From NCBI GenBank assembly GCA_041675505.1, contig JBAYTR010000013.1, positions 1-64,000 on the forward strand: a DNA stretch of 64,000 nt. The letters run 5' to 3'. The DNA is from JAGPCK01 sp041675505. GTDB taxonomy: Bacteria > Bacteroidota > Bacteroidia > UKL13-3. Positions 28,347-37,600 of this stretch are shown here, one piece after another. The first letter of the stretch is position 1. Each line of letters starts with the position of its first letter. The notes below the pieces were generated by a model, which was not told where the DNA came from, ran no database searches, and saw only the letters and a program-made list of their open reading frames with translations. The translations under genes were made by a program, and so were the position numbers.

Positions 28347-29026
28347 TAGTTTTTTACTACTTGAAAAATAAAATTCAATTCCCCACCGATTCTTTTTTTA
28401 CGGAAGAGATTTAATTTTAGCTCATGTGTTGAGGCTATTTGCATAATCTTATCGAGATTACAATCTTCGGATAAGGACAGTAATACCTTACTGTTTAGTT
28501 GCATGTATTTACCCAATCCGCTGAATAATTTACCGAAGTACTCATAATTCTCTCCGCAAAACCAGGCCAGCTCTGCTTCATTAGCCGCTCTTTTAGGATA
28601 GTAGGGCGGGTTGATAATAATGTAATCAAACTGCTGTTCAGGAATGGAGTCAAATAAATCTGATTGCAAAATAGTGAGTTGCAACTTGTGCCCCATTACT
28701 TTAAGGTGACGTAAATTTATTTTTAATCCCTCAATAGCCGTTTTGCTGATATCAGAAGCGGCAACTATTGCTCCTGCTGAAGCGGCATAAAAAGAGAGCA
28801 AACCACTTCCTGCTCCCAACTCCAAAAATGTTTTGCCCGTGAGATTTTCTTTTCGGATAACCTGCAATAAAAACTTAGTGCTGTAAAATAATCCCGGGTG
28901 AAAAACCCCTTTTTTAATGAGCAGCTCCAAGCCGTGCCACTTGTACTTACGATCAGTACTTATAAGAAACAACGCCCTTGGACGATGAAATAAATTAACG
29001 GATTTGCGTAGCAGCTTGTAGAACAT
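28346..29026 (-). CDS. HemK/PrmC-like methyltransferase with NPPY motif
   Basis: 226 residues, SAM loop LELGAGSGLLSFYAASAG, acidic ASDISKTAIEGL and the catalytic-type IINPPYYPKRA. NPPY enzymes methylate nitrogen on amides, exocyclic amines or glutamine side chains. Unlike PrmC it lacks the N-terminal helical domain, so the target is not release factor. Shares one base with the nucleotidyltransferase gene. Confidence 0.85.
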   Translation of the reverse strand: MFYKLLRKSVNLFHRPRALFLISTDRKYKWHGLELLIKKGVFHPGLFYSTKFLLQVIRKENLTGKTFLELGAGSGLLSFYAASAGAIVAASDISKTAIEGLKINLRHLKVMGHKLQLTILQSDLFDSIPEQQFDYIIINPPYYPKRAANEAELAWFCGENYEYFGKLFSGLGKYMQLNSKVLLSLSEDCNLDKIMQIASTHELKLNLFRKKRIGGELNFIFQVVKN

Positions 29027-29027
29027 A

Positions 29028-30524
29028 TCAAAATCCCTGAATCTCCGGTTGACGGTAGCCCCAAATTTTTTGCAACGCTTTTAACTCATACGGAAGCGTG
29101 TATATATTATTTCTGTAACGAACACCTGACAGTGTTTTAATCAACTTACGCTGGTAGGGCTTCATCCGAATATCCGAAACTGTTGGGTAATGCGCATTCA
29201 ATACTGTTTCGAAATTTTTGATTTTATCAATCATTTCCGGAGTTAACCACGGGGTAAGGGGATTTTTACGCAAGTCAAAATTTGCCCAATCGTTATTGAG
29301 CCAATCGCCCAACTTTTGCGGAAAACGGAAACCACTTTCCAATACTTTGTTGTACATATCAGAACCTTCTGTAGGCACCGGACTATACACGTAAATAATT
29401 ATTTCTGTATCGGGGTTAATGTCTTTGATGCGTTTGATAAAGTTGATGTCTTCATCAATTTGTTTCATCACCTGCTCAGGGGTATCTCCCGGAGTACCCA
29501 ATACAAAAGAATACTCAGGTATGATGTCAAATTTTTTCATGCGGGCAGCAAAAGCAGCAATCTGCTCACCTGTTTGCGTACCGCCTTTGTCCATCTTTTT
29601 CAGTACTTCATCATTGCCGGTTTCGGCACCAAAGAATATCATCTTGCAGCCGGCTTCGCGCATCAAGGCCAGCGATTCATCTTTGTACTTGTTAATGGTA
29701 TCAATGCGACCTTCGCCCCACCAAATCATGTTGTCGTTTTTAATGAGGTTCGAAAATTCTACCACTCTTTTTTCAGAAACAAAGAAGTTATTGTCATGAA
29801 ACTCGATGGAATCAGCTCCCCATTTTTCTTTGATAAATTTCACATCAGCATAAACGCCCTGTGCTGATTTAGCTTTCCAACGTGCCTCGTAAATTGGGAC
29901 TACTGCACAAAAGGAGCAGGTAAACGGACATCCAAAACTGCTGTGGTAAGCCAGGGTTTTATTGCCCAGATACGTTTTCCCTAAATATTTCTCCAATGAA
30001 TAGAGTTTATCTAATTTTTCATAAGGTAACGGGGGCAATAAATCATAGTCTACCAGTTCGGCTTTAGGTGTTTTGATTATTTCTCCCGATTTGCGGTAAA
30101 TAAGATTTTCAATGGCATCTACCGGCAGGTAGTTTTCCAGGGCATGAATCAAAGCAGGGAAAGCGTAATCTCCGGGGCCGTTGATTACATAATCTACGTA
30201 GCCCGATTCCAAAACACATTTGTGCTGATTGGAAGCAAAATAACCTCCCCATATCATTTTAATATGCGGATATTTTTGCCTGATTTTTTGAGCAAAGGGT
30301 ATGGCTTGCTTTAACTGAGGGCCGGGCATCACAGTAAAACCAACATACTGTACCTCACCGGTATCCAAATACCCTGCTAATTTGTGCCAGGGATCATTCT
30401 CCCTGTTTCCGTCAACAATTGCCCAATCATATTTACCTTCAATAGAACCGGCTACTTGCAAAACAGACATGGGCACACGGTACTTGTAATCGGCACTACG
30501 GGGGTTAAAAAGAAGCACTTTCAT
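29028..30524 (-). CDS. B12-binding-domain radical SAM protein (first of cluster)
   Basis: 498 residues from MKVLLFNPRSADYKYRVPMS; a longer frame to 30581 exists but adds an unlikely N-terminus. B12-binding-like domain (VGFTVMPGPQLKQAIPFAQ; MIWGGYFASNQHK), radical SAM motif CPFTCSFC, then MIFFGAETGNDEVLKKMDKG and FVLGTPGDTPEQV. More divergent from the other two. First gene of the leftward operon running to 23816; only one base separates it from the methyltransferase gene. No promoter matching the consensus was clearly identified in the 270 nt upstream. Confidence 0.9.
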   Translation of the reverse strand: MKVLLFNPRSADYKYRVPMSVLQVAGSIEGKYDWAIVDGNRENDPWHKLAGYLDTGEVQYVGFTVMPGPQLKQAIPFAQKIRQKYPHIKMIWGGYFASNQHKCVLESGYVDYVINGPGDYAFPALIHALENYLPVDAIENLIYRKSGEIIKTPKAELVDYDLLPPLPYEKLDKLYSLEKYLGKTYLGNKTLAYHSSFGCPFTCSFCAVVPIYEARWKAKSAQGVYADVKFIKEKWGADSIEFHDNNFFVSEKRVVEFSNLIKNDNMIWWGEGRIDTINKYKDESLALMREAGCKMIFFGAETGNDEVLKKMDKGGTQTGEQIAAFAARMKKFDIIPEYSFVLGTPGDTPEQVMKQIDEDINFIKRIKDINPDTEIIIYVYSPVPTEGSDMYNKVLESGFRFPQKLGDWLNNDWANFDLRKNPLTPWLTPEMIDKIKNFETVLNAHYPTVSDIRMKPYQRKLIKTLSGVRYRNNIYTLPYELKALQKIWGYRQPEIQGF

Positions 30525-30794
30525 CAAAACAAATGTAAGAAAGCTTTTAATGATTACCGCGCCTGCTAAAGGAAAAAACAAGCAACCTTTACGGGCAATT
30601 ATGCCTCGCTTTGTAACTGACAGAACTGAATGTATGGTTTACCCGTTTCAGTTGACTGAAATATCCGCTGTGTGATGGGGAAAGTATTCTGGGCTTTGGG
30701 AATGAGAGTAATAGAAGCAAGTGTAAAGAACCCTTATTAACAGAGTAAGCATAGCAGAGGCATGACTTATACTCTGTGTTGTGTATTGTTTTAT

Positions 30795-31625
30795 TTAATC
30801 CAAGCTAAATAAAATTGGCAAAACAAAAGTCACACGAACTGGTATTGCATCTATAATTCCTGGCAACCATTTCTTATTTGTCAATTTTACAACTCTAATG
30901 GCCTCTTCATCTAATGTAGGATGCATACTTTTTAAGATTTTCAAACGTTCAACCGAACCATCTTCCATAATAATAAATTGAATTACAACTCGTCCCGCTA
31001 TGTTGTTCTTCCTTGCCTCTTTGGGATAACTTATTTGCTTACCAATAAATTCGCTTAACTTACCATCATTAAATTGAGGTTCCACTTCAACTTGATAAAA
31101 ATCAAAAACATTTTCAACATCTTTTTCCCCGCTTTCACTCCAACTTTGATTACTAATCAATCTATTATTTCTGTATTTTGATTTACAACTTATATTTCCA
31201 TTTTTGAAATAGTTTATTACCTGACCATTTAATATCAACGGTAAAATAGTTGAAGCTTCACCTCTTTGTCGAATAACAGTATCCTTATAATAATCAGTAA
31301 ATTCGAAAAGACTATCATTGATTTTTTTGTAAATGCGTTTGGTAATCGATGGTAAATTATTATTTACATACGTTTTGATTATTATTACTGAATCAGTTAG
31401 GAATTCATAAGTGTTGTAATAGTTAGGCGTGCTCCATTCTTTTTCAAACCTGTTATAAATCTCTTCTTTGAAATTCTTATCATCTAAAGCATTAATCACA
31501 CACTTTTTCTTCGCTATATCGCTATTACACAATTCACCAACCGGAGAATAGTAAAAAGTCCCTGTTCTTTGTCCAAACAATGCAAAAAAGTTGAAAGTAA
31601 GAATTAAACAAAATGTTAATCTCAT
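30795..31625 (-). CDS. TonB C-terminal-domain protein, probable last cassette gene
   Basis: 276 residues from MRLTFCLILTFNFFALFGQ (signal peptide), chosen over a longer frame to 31670 because the leader fits. C-terminal region has KQISYPKEARKNNIAGRVVIQFIIMEDG and LDEEAIRVVKLTNKKW, the TonB C-terminal fold of Bacteroidota proteins that lack the usual transmembrane proline arm. Probably an envelope protein. Base composition is AT-rich like the cassettes to its right. It starts just 13 nt after a core-like GTTACAA (minus strand, 31644 down), so it may be a cassette whose own attC was lost: no second core is found at its 3' side (30582-30794 holds nothing I recognise). Confidence 0.78.
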   Translation of the reverse strand: MRLTFCLILTFNFFALFGQRTGTFYYSPVGELCNSDIAKKKCVINALDDKNFKEEIYNRFEKEWSTPNYYNTYEFLTDSVIIIKTYVNNNLPSITKRIYKKINDSLFEFTDYYKDTVIRQRGEASTILPLILNGQVINYFKNGNISCKSKYRNNRLISNQSWSESGEKDVENVFDFYQVEVEPQFNDGKLSEFIGKQISYPKEARKNNIAGRVVIQFIIMEDGSVERLKILKSMHPTLDEEAIRVVKLTNKKWLPGIIDAIPVRVTFVLPILFSLD

Positions 31626-31645
31626 GATTTTTATTTTTTGTAACG

Positions 31646-32220
31646 CCAGTGTGAAAAAACTCATCCACACTTTGCAAGGTAAAACTGGTGATAAAAAGCT
31701 GTAAAAGCAAGCAAAAAGGATTGTTTTTTGAGCGTATAGCTCTCATGCAACACATCAGTCCCGCCAACAGATTTCAGATACAGTTCAGCAGCCTTGATGA
31801 ACACATAGAACAAGACCACAGCGTTCGTTTTATAGAAGCCTTTGTTGAAAAACTGGATTTAGCACAACTGCACTTTAATGTTAAAACCATACAGCAAGAG
31901 GGCCGTCCGTCATACAACCCCAAAGTATTTTTAAAACTTTACTTTTACGGATACCTCAATGGTATCAGAAGCAGCCGCAGGTTAGAGAAAGAATGCAAGC
32001 GCAATATTGAACTTCACTGGGCAACCCAATTACAAAGGGATAGCCTGTGCTTTTTCAAAACCAGTCAATTTGCAGCTTTATAGAGCCACTCAAAATTTTC
32101 AAACAAATTTGGCTGCCTGAAAAAACACCTCGCTCATAACTCAAATCTCGAGCTCAAACAACATTTTACTAACCGGCTTTTCATGTTTTAATGTGAAAAA
32201 CGAAGTTTTTTCACAACCTG
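31646..32220 (+). mobile_element. internally deleted IS1182-type element
   Basis: About 575 bp bounded by near-identical inverted ends: TGTGAAAAAACT (31650-31661) and its complement AGTTTTTTCACA (32204-32215); the match may extend outward to CAG. It contains only the first part of a transposase gene. It lies inside the last attC: joining the flanks (TTGTAACG with TTTTGCAG) restores an element of normal length. ACG on both sides may be a target duplication. Confidence 0.7.
31745..32083 (+). pseudogene. N-terminal fragment of an IS1182 family transposase
   Basis: The first 90 residues (QHISPANRFQIQFSSLDEHI; EGRPSYNPKVFLKLYFYGY; SSRRLEKECKRNIELHW) match the DUF772 N-terminal domain of IS1182-family transposases. 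The homology then breaks off and the frame ends after about 113 residues, whereas an intact enzyme has roughly 450-550. The DDE catalytic part is absent, so it cannot transpose itself. Confidence 0.88.
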
Positions 32221-32348
32221 ACGTTTTGCAGCTACCCGAAGGTGGCGATTTCCACCACTAAACTTGATACGGAGAACTAAACTTTGATTAACCACAAAAC
32301 TGTCTGCGAAGAACGGAACCGCCACTTTTGCCAAACCGCTGTTATGCC
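32221..32348 (-). repeat. attC-like element I (split by the IS remnant)
   Basis: Right core GTTATGCC (32341-32348); the inner arms match weakly, sharing little beyond GTGGCG and its complement CGCCAC. The central part shares ACTAAACTTGATACGG and CAAAACTGTCTGCG with the other elements. Its left core (TTGTAAC, 31638-31644) lies beyond the IS insertion. It closes cassette 9. Confidence 0.65.
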
Positions 32349-32410
32349 TTCGTTGTTCTCTTTCGGTCGTGCTTTGTCCGTCCATAGTTGCAGTGTCTTG
32401 GTGCGGTTGC

Positions 32411-32477
32411 TTGGTGGCTCTTTTGGATTTTTTTAGCGTTGGTCTGTGCGTGGAAAAAAATACAAATGTGCCACCAA
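32411..32477. repeat. cassette-internal hairpin (i)
   Basis: Outer arms TTGGTGGC / GCCACCAA, inner arms around ATTTTTTT, separated by the conserved asymmetric segments CTCTTTTG and CAAATGTG. Same plan as hairpins ii-iv. Confidence 0.7.
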
Positions 32478-32553
32478 ATGCGTTGGGTTGTCCCGCTGTC
32501 ATTGTGCAATTTGTGCAATTAATGTGCAATTGATTTATGTCTGCCTTGCCCCG

Positions 32554-32617
32554 GCAAAATTAAATGTGCTGCAAGAGCGTTGGCTTGTGTGTTGGATTGC
32601 TGCTCTTTTAATTTTGC
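32554..32617. repeat. cassette-internal hairpin (ii)
   Basis: Outer arms GCAAAATTAAA / TTTAATTTTGC (11 bp, exact), inner arms around GCTGCAA, with TGTG opposite CTCT between them. Opposite orientation to hairpin i. Confidence 0.7.
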
Positions 32618-32685
32618 GAAGCGTTGGCATTTTGTCTGTCGTTTTACTGTTCGTTTATTGTCTGTCGTGTCGTCTTTTAGGCTTG

Positions 32686-32819
32686 CTTGTAACGTTCCCA
32701 CGCTTGGCGCAGTGGGGGATTTTAGAAAACTAAATTGTTTGCCAGCACGAATTTACAATAGAAGCAGAAACTTTCCATGAACCGAATTAGCCCCCATTGC
32801 GCCAAACGTGTGTTAGCGG
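32686..32819 (-). repeat. attC-like element H
   Basis: 134 bp. Cores CTTGTAAC (32686-32693) and GTTAGCGG (32812-32819); inner arms ACGCTTGGCGCAGTGGGGG against the complement of ACGTTTGGCGCAATGGGGG. Closes cassette 8, whose start core GTTAGCGGTAATTG it complements. Confidence 0.82.
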
Positions 32820-32833
32820 TTCGTTGTTTTCCG

Positions 32834-33619
32834 TCAATCATTTGTCAGGTCGTTTAAAAGTTCACTAAGCATTTTTACTTTTTCATTTATTTCATTGCTT
32901 TCTATATTGCTTACTGATAAAATTGGGGAAAGTTTTGGATATAAATCTGGTTTATTAAGCCAGTTTACAACTTGATATTTAATCCATTTGTTATAAGCAA
33001 TTGGATATGTTTTGTTGGCAATAAAAAGTGTTTGCAGATATTCTTGAAATGCTTTACATAAAACGTCAAATGCCTGAAAGTATAGTCCTCGTTTTATGAA
33101 AAATGGAATGTGGTTTAAGTCGTATTCACAAGCATTTCTTGTCATTGTTAGGCGTTGTAAACGCAGTTCTTCATTGTAATAGGGTAACCATTTATTTTGC
33201 AACTCTTTGAAGTATATGCCTGCATTGCCCATAGGAGCTGAATAACAAATATGATTTCCAATTTCTATTTCAAAGAAGTCTGAGGCTACACCTATTTCTA
33301 AAATTGTCGGAGTGTAATTACCATCAATAATGTCTAAATGAAGGTGAGCAAATTGATTTGACTTTTTGTATTTTAAAAGTATTGGATGAGTAGCTGAATA
33401 ATTTAACCAAGCTGTTTCGATTTTTCCAATTTCTACTGGTGTAGTATCAGGTTTTACCAATATGGCGAAGTCAAGATCGCTTTCTGGCACTGCCTGTCCT
33501 CTTGCACAAGAATTTACAACTAAGACTGTGTCAACATTCGGAATAGTTAAAAAGTAGTCTCTTACTAATTCTGCTGTGTCTTGGTGTAATACTGTCGGAA
33601 AGCTTGGTTTATATATCAT
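32834..33619 (-). CDS. aminoglycoside-type nucleotidyltransferase-domain protein (cassette 8, second gene)
   Basis: 261 residues. The nucleotidyltransferase core is NSCARGQAVPESDLDFAIL, with the two metal-binding aspartates in DLDF and a third candidate in LHLDIIDG; the usual Gly-Ser before the helix is replaced by Ser-Cys. A helical C-terminal domain resembles kanamycin/streptomycin adenylyltransferase-like folds. Resistance enzymes of this fold are classic integron cargo, but sequence alone does not show a drug substrate. Its stop lies 14 bp from attC H. It shares a cassette with the GNAT gene upstream; the 239 bp between them contain no recognisable attC. Confidence 0.8.
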   Translation of the reverse strand: MIYKPSFPTVLHQDTAELVRDYFLTIPNVDTVLVVNSCARGQAVPESDLDFAILVKPDTTPVEIGKIETAWLNYSATHPILLKYKKSNQFAHLHLDIIDGNYTPTILEIGVASDFFEIEIGNHICYSAPMGNAGIYFKELQNKWLPYYNEELRLQRLTMTRNACEYDLNHIPFFIKRGLYFQAFDVLCKAFQEYLQTLFIANKTYPIAYNKWIKYQVVNWLNKPDLYPKLSPILSVSNIESNEINEKVKMLSELLNDLTND

Positions 33620-33858
33620 TCTTAAAATTGAATATTTAGTGTTGTTATGTTAATAGGTAGTCGTCACTGTCTCTCCCTGAAATAAGTTTGTTGTCGTGAT
33701 ATTTTTCGAATAAAGTTATTTAGTACTTTCGTAATTCTGCTGGTTGTTCCTTACAATTTCAATATATGCAATTCGTATTGATTTGTAGGAGTCTCTCGGC
33801 AGGTAGTAGTTCTAAGAATCAATAAATTATTTCGACTACATCAGAAGGTTGATACTCG

Positions 33859-34302
33859 TTAGTCATTTTGTAAGCTAAGTTTCATTTTTAATACTGGATA
33901 ATCGTTACCATAATCGTCTTTTTCAGTTCTTTCATAGGTAACAAATCCAAATTTAGAATAGAATTTAATTGCATCTAAGTTCTGTTCATTTACATTAACC
34001 TTATCAGCTTTTAACTCATTTATTGCAAAATTCATTAGCTTAGTTCCCAATCGCTGTCCAATATAGTCAGGGTCTAAAAACAAGGATTCTATCACATAAT
34101 CTTCTACACCTAAAAAACCTAAAACTTTATTTTCGGAAATCAGGCAGTATACTGAAAATGAATTAAAATCTATCTGTTTTACCAACTCTTTTAGCCTGTC
34201 AACTTCTTCTGAATTAACAAAATGATGTGTTGATCTAACAGATCTTTCCCAAACGGAAATCATCTGTTCTCTATGTTCTTCTTTGTAAGGAATCAATTCC
34301 AT
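33859..34302 (-). CDS. GNAT family N-acetyltransferase (cassette 8, first gene)
   Basis: 147 residues. The acetyl-CoA loop is seen at LFLDPDYIGQRLGTKLMNFA, and VNEQNLDAIKFYSKFGFVTYERT gives the C-terminal signature of the family. Substrate unknown; GNATs are frequent in cassettes, as drug, toxin or tRNA acetylases. It starts 52 nt after the cassette core. An AT-rich gap of 239 bp separates it from the nucleotidyltransferase gene. Confidence 0.87.
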   Translation of the reverse strand: MELIPYKEEHREQMISVWERSVRSTHHFVNSEEVDRLKELVKQIDFNSFSVYCLISENKVLGFLGVEDYVIESLFLDPDYIGQRLGTKLMNFAINELKADKVNVNEQNLDAIKFYSKFGFVTYERTEKDDYGNDYPVLKMKLSLQND

Positions 34303-34353
34303 TCTAATATTTATTATTATTACTGTTTGTTATTAGGTGTCGTTTTACAATTA

Positions 34354-34488
34354 CCGCTAACGGGATTCAGCTATACGCAGGCAGGGCTTTTACCACTGAA
34401 CTACCTACGAAGAACTGAACTTTAAATTTAGCACTTTCCTGTCCTACGAAGCACGAAACCCCTGCTTGCGTATAGGTGATGTTATGCC
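34354..34488 (-). repeat. attC-like element G
   Basis: 135 bp. Cores CCGCTAAC (34354-34361) and GTTATGCC (34481-34488). Inner arms CTATACGCAGGCAGGG against the complement of CTATACGCAAGCAGGG. Closes cassette 7, whose start core is GTTATGCCTCATTC. Confidence 0.83.
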
Positions 34489-34547
34489 TTCGTTCTTCTT
34501 TATCGATCGTTAATTGTCTATACATTGTCGTGTCGTTGTGCGTTGGC

Positions 34548-34614
34548 TTGGTAGCTCTTTTGCTGTTTTTTGTTTGGCTTTGTGCAGTCGGTAAAACAGC
34601 AAATGTGCTAACAA
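34548..34614. repeat. cassette-internal hairpin (iii)
   Basis: Arms TTGGTAGC / GCTAACAA (7 of 8) and TTTGCTGTTTT / AAAACAGCAAA (exact), with the same asymmetric CTC / TGTG segment as in the other hairpins. Just beyond the helicase stop codon, so it could also end its transcript. Confidence 0.7.
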
Positions 34615-34629
34615 AAGCGGTAGCATATT

Positions 34630-37600
34630 TTACTGTCTATTATTTTTTACGTCCCATACAAAACCAATTTCATTTAGTTTGTCCATTCGAAATTGTGATA
34701 ATTTATTTCTCTTGTAGTTTACTCTTTGGTCATTTACCCATCTACCCAAAAATTTGTCGTGTTGGGGAACAATAGTCGTATTGTTTTTCCTTTTATATTC
34801 AACAAGTAAATTATATTTTGAAAGCCAAACATCATCTTTTAGTGTACTTGTTTTTTTAGAAGCTTCTGCATTCCAAATGAAGTTGATATTGTCTAAAAGT
34901 TTTACTTTTCTTTCTTCCAATTTATTTTTCTTCCTATCCATTCGCTGCAGCAATACCCATGTTCCAATTGATTTTTCTTCAGCTTTTTTTGCAGATGGAC
35001 TACAATGCCCGAATTTTTCTTTGAATTCAACTAATTCATTGTATCGCTTCATCCAAATACTTTCAAATTCTTGACTTCTATTATATGCTAAATCAACGTT
35101 AATTCGTTTAAATTTTTCAATTTTCTCTTGTGGTAATTTGCCTTCACGAAATAATTTACGCTGTTTGACAAGCCATAATGCCAAAGCTCTTGTAGTATCA
35201 TCGCCTCTTGGAATAATAGCATGATTATGTTTTATAACAAATGAAAATAACTGGTCAAACATTTTTAGCCAATAGCCCTCATTATCCTTTCCAAACCTAT
35301 TTGGTGTTGGACTTTCAATTGACCATGTAAAGTTTATATCAGACAGTTTTTGAAGCCTTTCAGGAGCTAATTTATCTTTTCTTTTAAGATTTTGTTGGGT
35401 TTGAACCCATCTGCGAAGTGTGCCATACTTTTCGTCTAACGGGATTTTAAAAGTCTGATGGGTTTGGTGATAATCAACCAAAACATTAAACATTGTTTCC
35501 CATTGCGATGCATAAGAATGTCTTTCAACATGTTCTCTTATTTTTTTCCTTCCTCTTTTTAGTTCCCATGGAAAACCCAAGGCATCCAATTTTTTAAATC
35601 GGTCTTCTTGTATTTTACCTTTATTGTTGAATATTCTTTGAGTGGAACACCAACTCCGTAAGCTTTGATATTTCTTATCATTCGGGATTATAAAAGTTTT
35701 AAACTCATTATGGAATGTGAGTAACTCATCAAATGAGGCATTCCATTCTTCCTCATGAGTTACGGTGTCCTTCTTCTCTCTTTTTCTCCTTGCACCAAGT
35801 TGAACTTCCCATGGGAAATTTATCTCATCAAGAAGCTTCCTTCTTTCTTCTGATAGAAGATTCTTTTTCCCACTCTTTCTTTGGGTGATAGTCCATAATC
35901 TTAGTGAGTTATATTCCTCAGTAAATGGAACAAGACATGTATTGTGTTTTAAGTAATATTCTTTCAATTCAGAATAACTTTCATTCCAACGTCTTTCATT
36001 AGATATTTTATCTTCTTCACTTTCTTTGTTAGCTTGAATTTTTCCAGTCCAAGGAAATCCAATTTCATTAAGTAGTTTTTCTTTTGCTTCAATTAGTGAC
36101 CCTAGCATTTTTGCTCTGCGTTGTGCCGCAATCCATGGTGGCATATCTGAAAATTCATCAGATTTTGGAATGAGTGAATTGCCCTTGCTTGCATAAAGTG
36201 CTTTTAATCTTTCGTAGAAGCTATCCCATTGTTTTTCTTTTGTTTCTGAAGTTGGTAGTAGGTTAAAATTAAAACCAATTTCTTTCAATTGATTAAGTCG
36301 TGTATCATTTAGGCGGTTTCTGCCAAAGTTGTATTTTAAGTCTTTGACAAAGAGTTTCAGAATTTCATAATCTGAATGATTCTCTGGAATTTCAATCGTG
36401 TGATTGTTTTTCCAATATTTTTTAAATATTTCAAACCTAACATCCCATTTATCTTTAGTCTCTCTAACAACTCTGTAAGTCCAGTCAAAACCTATTTCAT
36501 TTAATTTATTTACTTGTTCCTGCTCAAGTTTTCCTTTGGAATAGGTCTGTCTTTGTCTTCGCTCCCATGAGTATAGAGCTAAATCTATTGCTGAATTAAC
36601 TTGCTTCGTATTATGTAATTCGTAATAATTTTTAAGTTCTAAAAATCGTTCATCCCATGTTTTTAATTCTTCAAATGTGAATTGAAATCCAATTGAAGTT
36701 AGTCGGTCAATGCGTTCTTGACTTAGAATTCCTTTTCGATAATTTATTCTGAACTTATTTACCTTTCGTCCTAAGTATGTTCCCATTGTTGGAACATTTA
36801 CATGTCCGTTTTTGGCTTTATAATCTAATAGCTTCTGAAAGTCGCTTTCAAATAATGACTTATCAGGGTCAAAATCAAAATTCAACTTTTCTAATTTCTT
36901 GATTTCGGAGTCAGAAAGTAGTCCTTTGTTGAAATTTACTCTTTGGCTTACACACCATGTTCCTAAACCAAAACCATTTTCTAATTTGTATCGGGCTGGA
37001 ATGTTAGAGTTGCCATTGGCTTTAAAATATTGCTCAACTTCCTTGTAGTGAATTTCCCAACTGTCCTTTAGTGTTTCAATGACTTGGTTGAACAAGGCAT
37101 TTTTAAGTTTCTCTTGGATTTGCTCAAACTGAATAACCTTTTCTGTTTGGTCATCAGAGAAAGTAAATTCAATAGTTGCCTTTTGTTTTCTACTTTCTTT
37201 TTCCCATGCCAATTCGTTTATTTCAGTAACAAGCCTTTCGTCTTGGTCACAAAGTGAACGGATTACAGTGATTAAGTTTTTATAATCACTTTTCTCAATT
37301 GCATCTTCTACCGTTTCTCTGTCCTTATGAAAAATGGGAACAACAATAAAGCCCATTTCTTTATTTCTATGCTTTGCCTTCCGCAAGGCTCTCCCCGCAG
37401 ATTGCACAATATCAATTTTTGAATTCTTCGGGTCGCTGTAATAAACAACGTCTATTACAGGAACATCAACACCTTCGGTTAAACATTTTGCATTAGAAAC
37501 TACTGCCTTGTCAGCTTGCTCAAATGCCTTTAAAATTATTTCCCTTTCGCTTGTAGTTTGTGCTCCGCTGATTGATGTTGAAATGGCATTTGGAACTAAT

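Larger units (their letters stand above)
32342..32692 (-). other. gene-less cassette 9
   Basis: 351 bp between attC elements H and I with no credible gene. It holds two convergent hairpins (32411-32477 and 32554-32617) separated by a run of three ATTGCACA copies. Unlike all other cassettes its start core (GTTACAAGC) does not match its end core (GTTATGCC), so it looks like a fusion of two cassettes by deletion. ORFs of 60-113 codons here run through hairpins and lack codon structure. Confidence 0.6.

Noticed and set aside
29316..29867. 183-codon plus-strand ORF opposite a radical SAM gene.
   Set aside because: Antisense shadow; the minus-strand protein has all family motifs.
30582..30794. A final attC or core after the TonB-like gene.
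   Set aside because: No GTTACA core or palindrome of the array type is present; the segment shows nothing recognisable.
32188..32701. Minus-strand ORFs of 60 to 113 codons in the gene-less cassette and attC I.
   Set aside because: They translate hairpin and attC sequence; similar meaningless ORFs appear wherever these repeats occur.
33620..33858. An attC-like element between the two genes of cassette 8.
   Set aside because: GTTA words occur but no paired arms or matching cores could be found, and the outer cores already match as one cassette.
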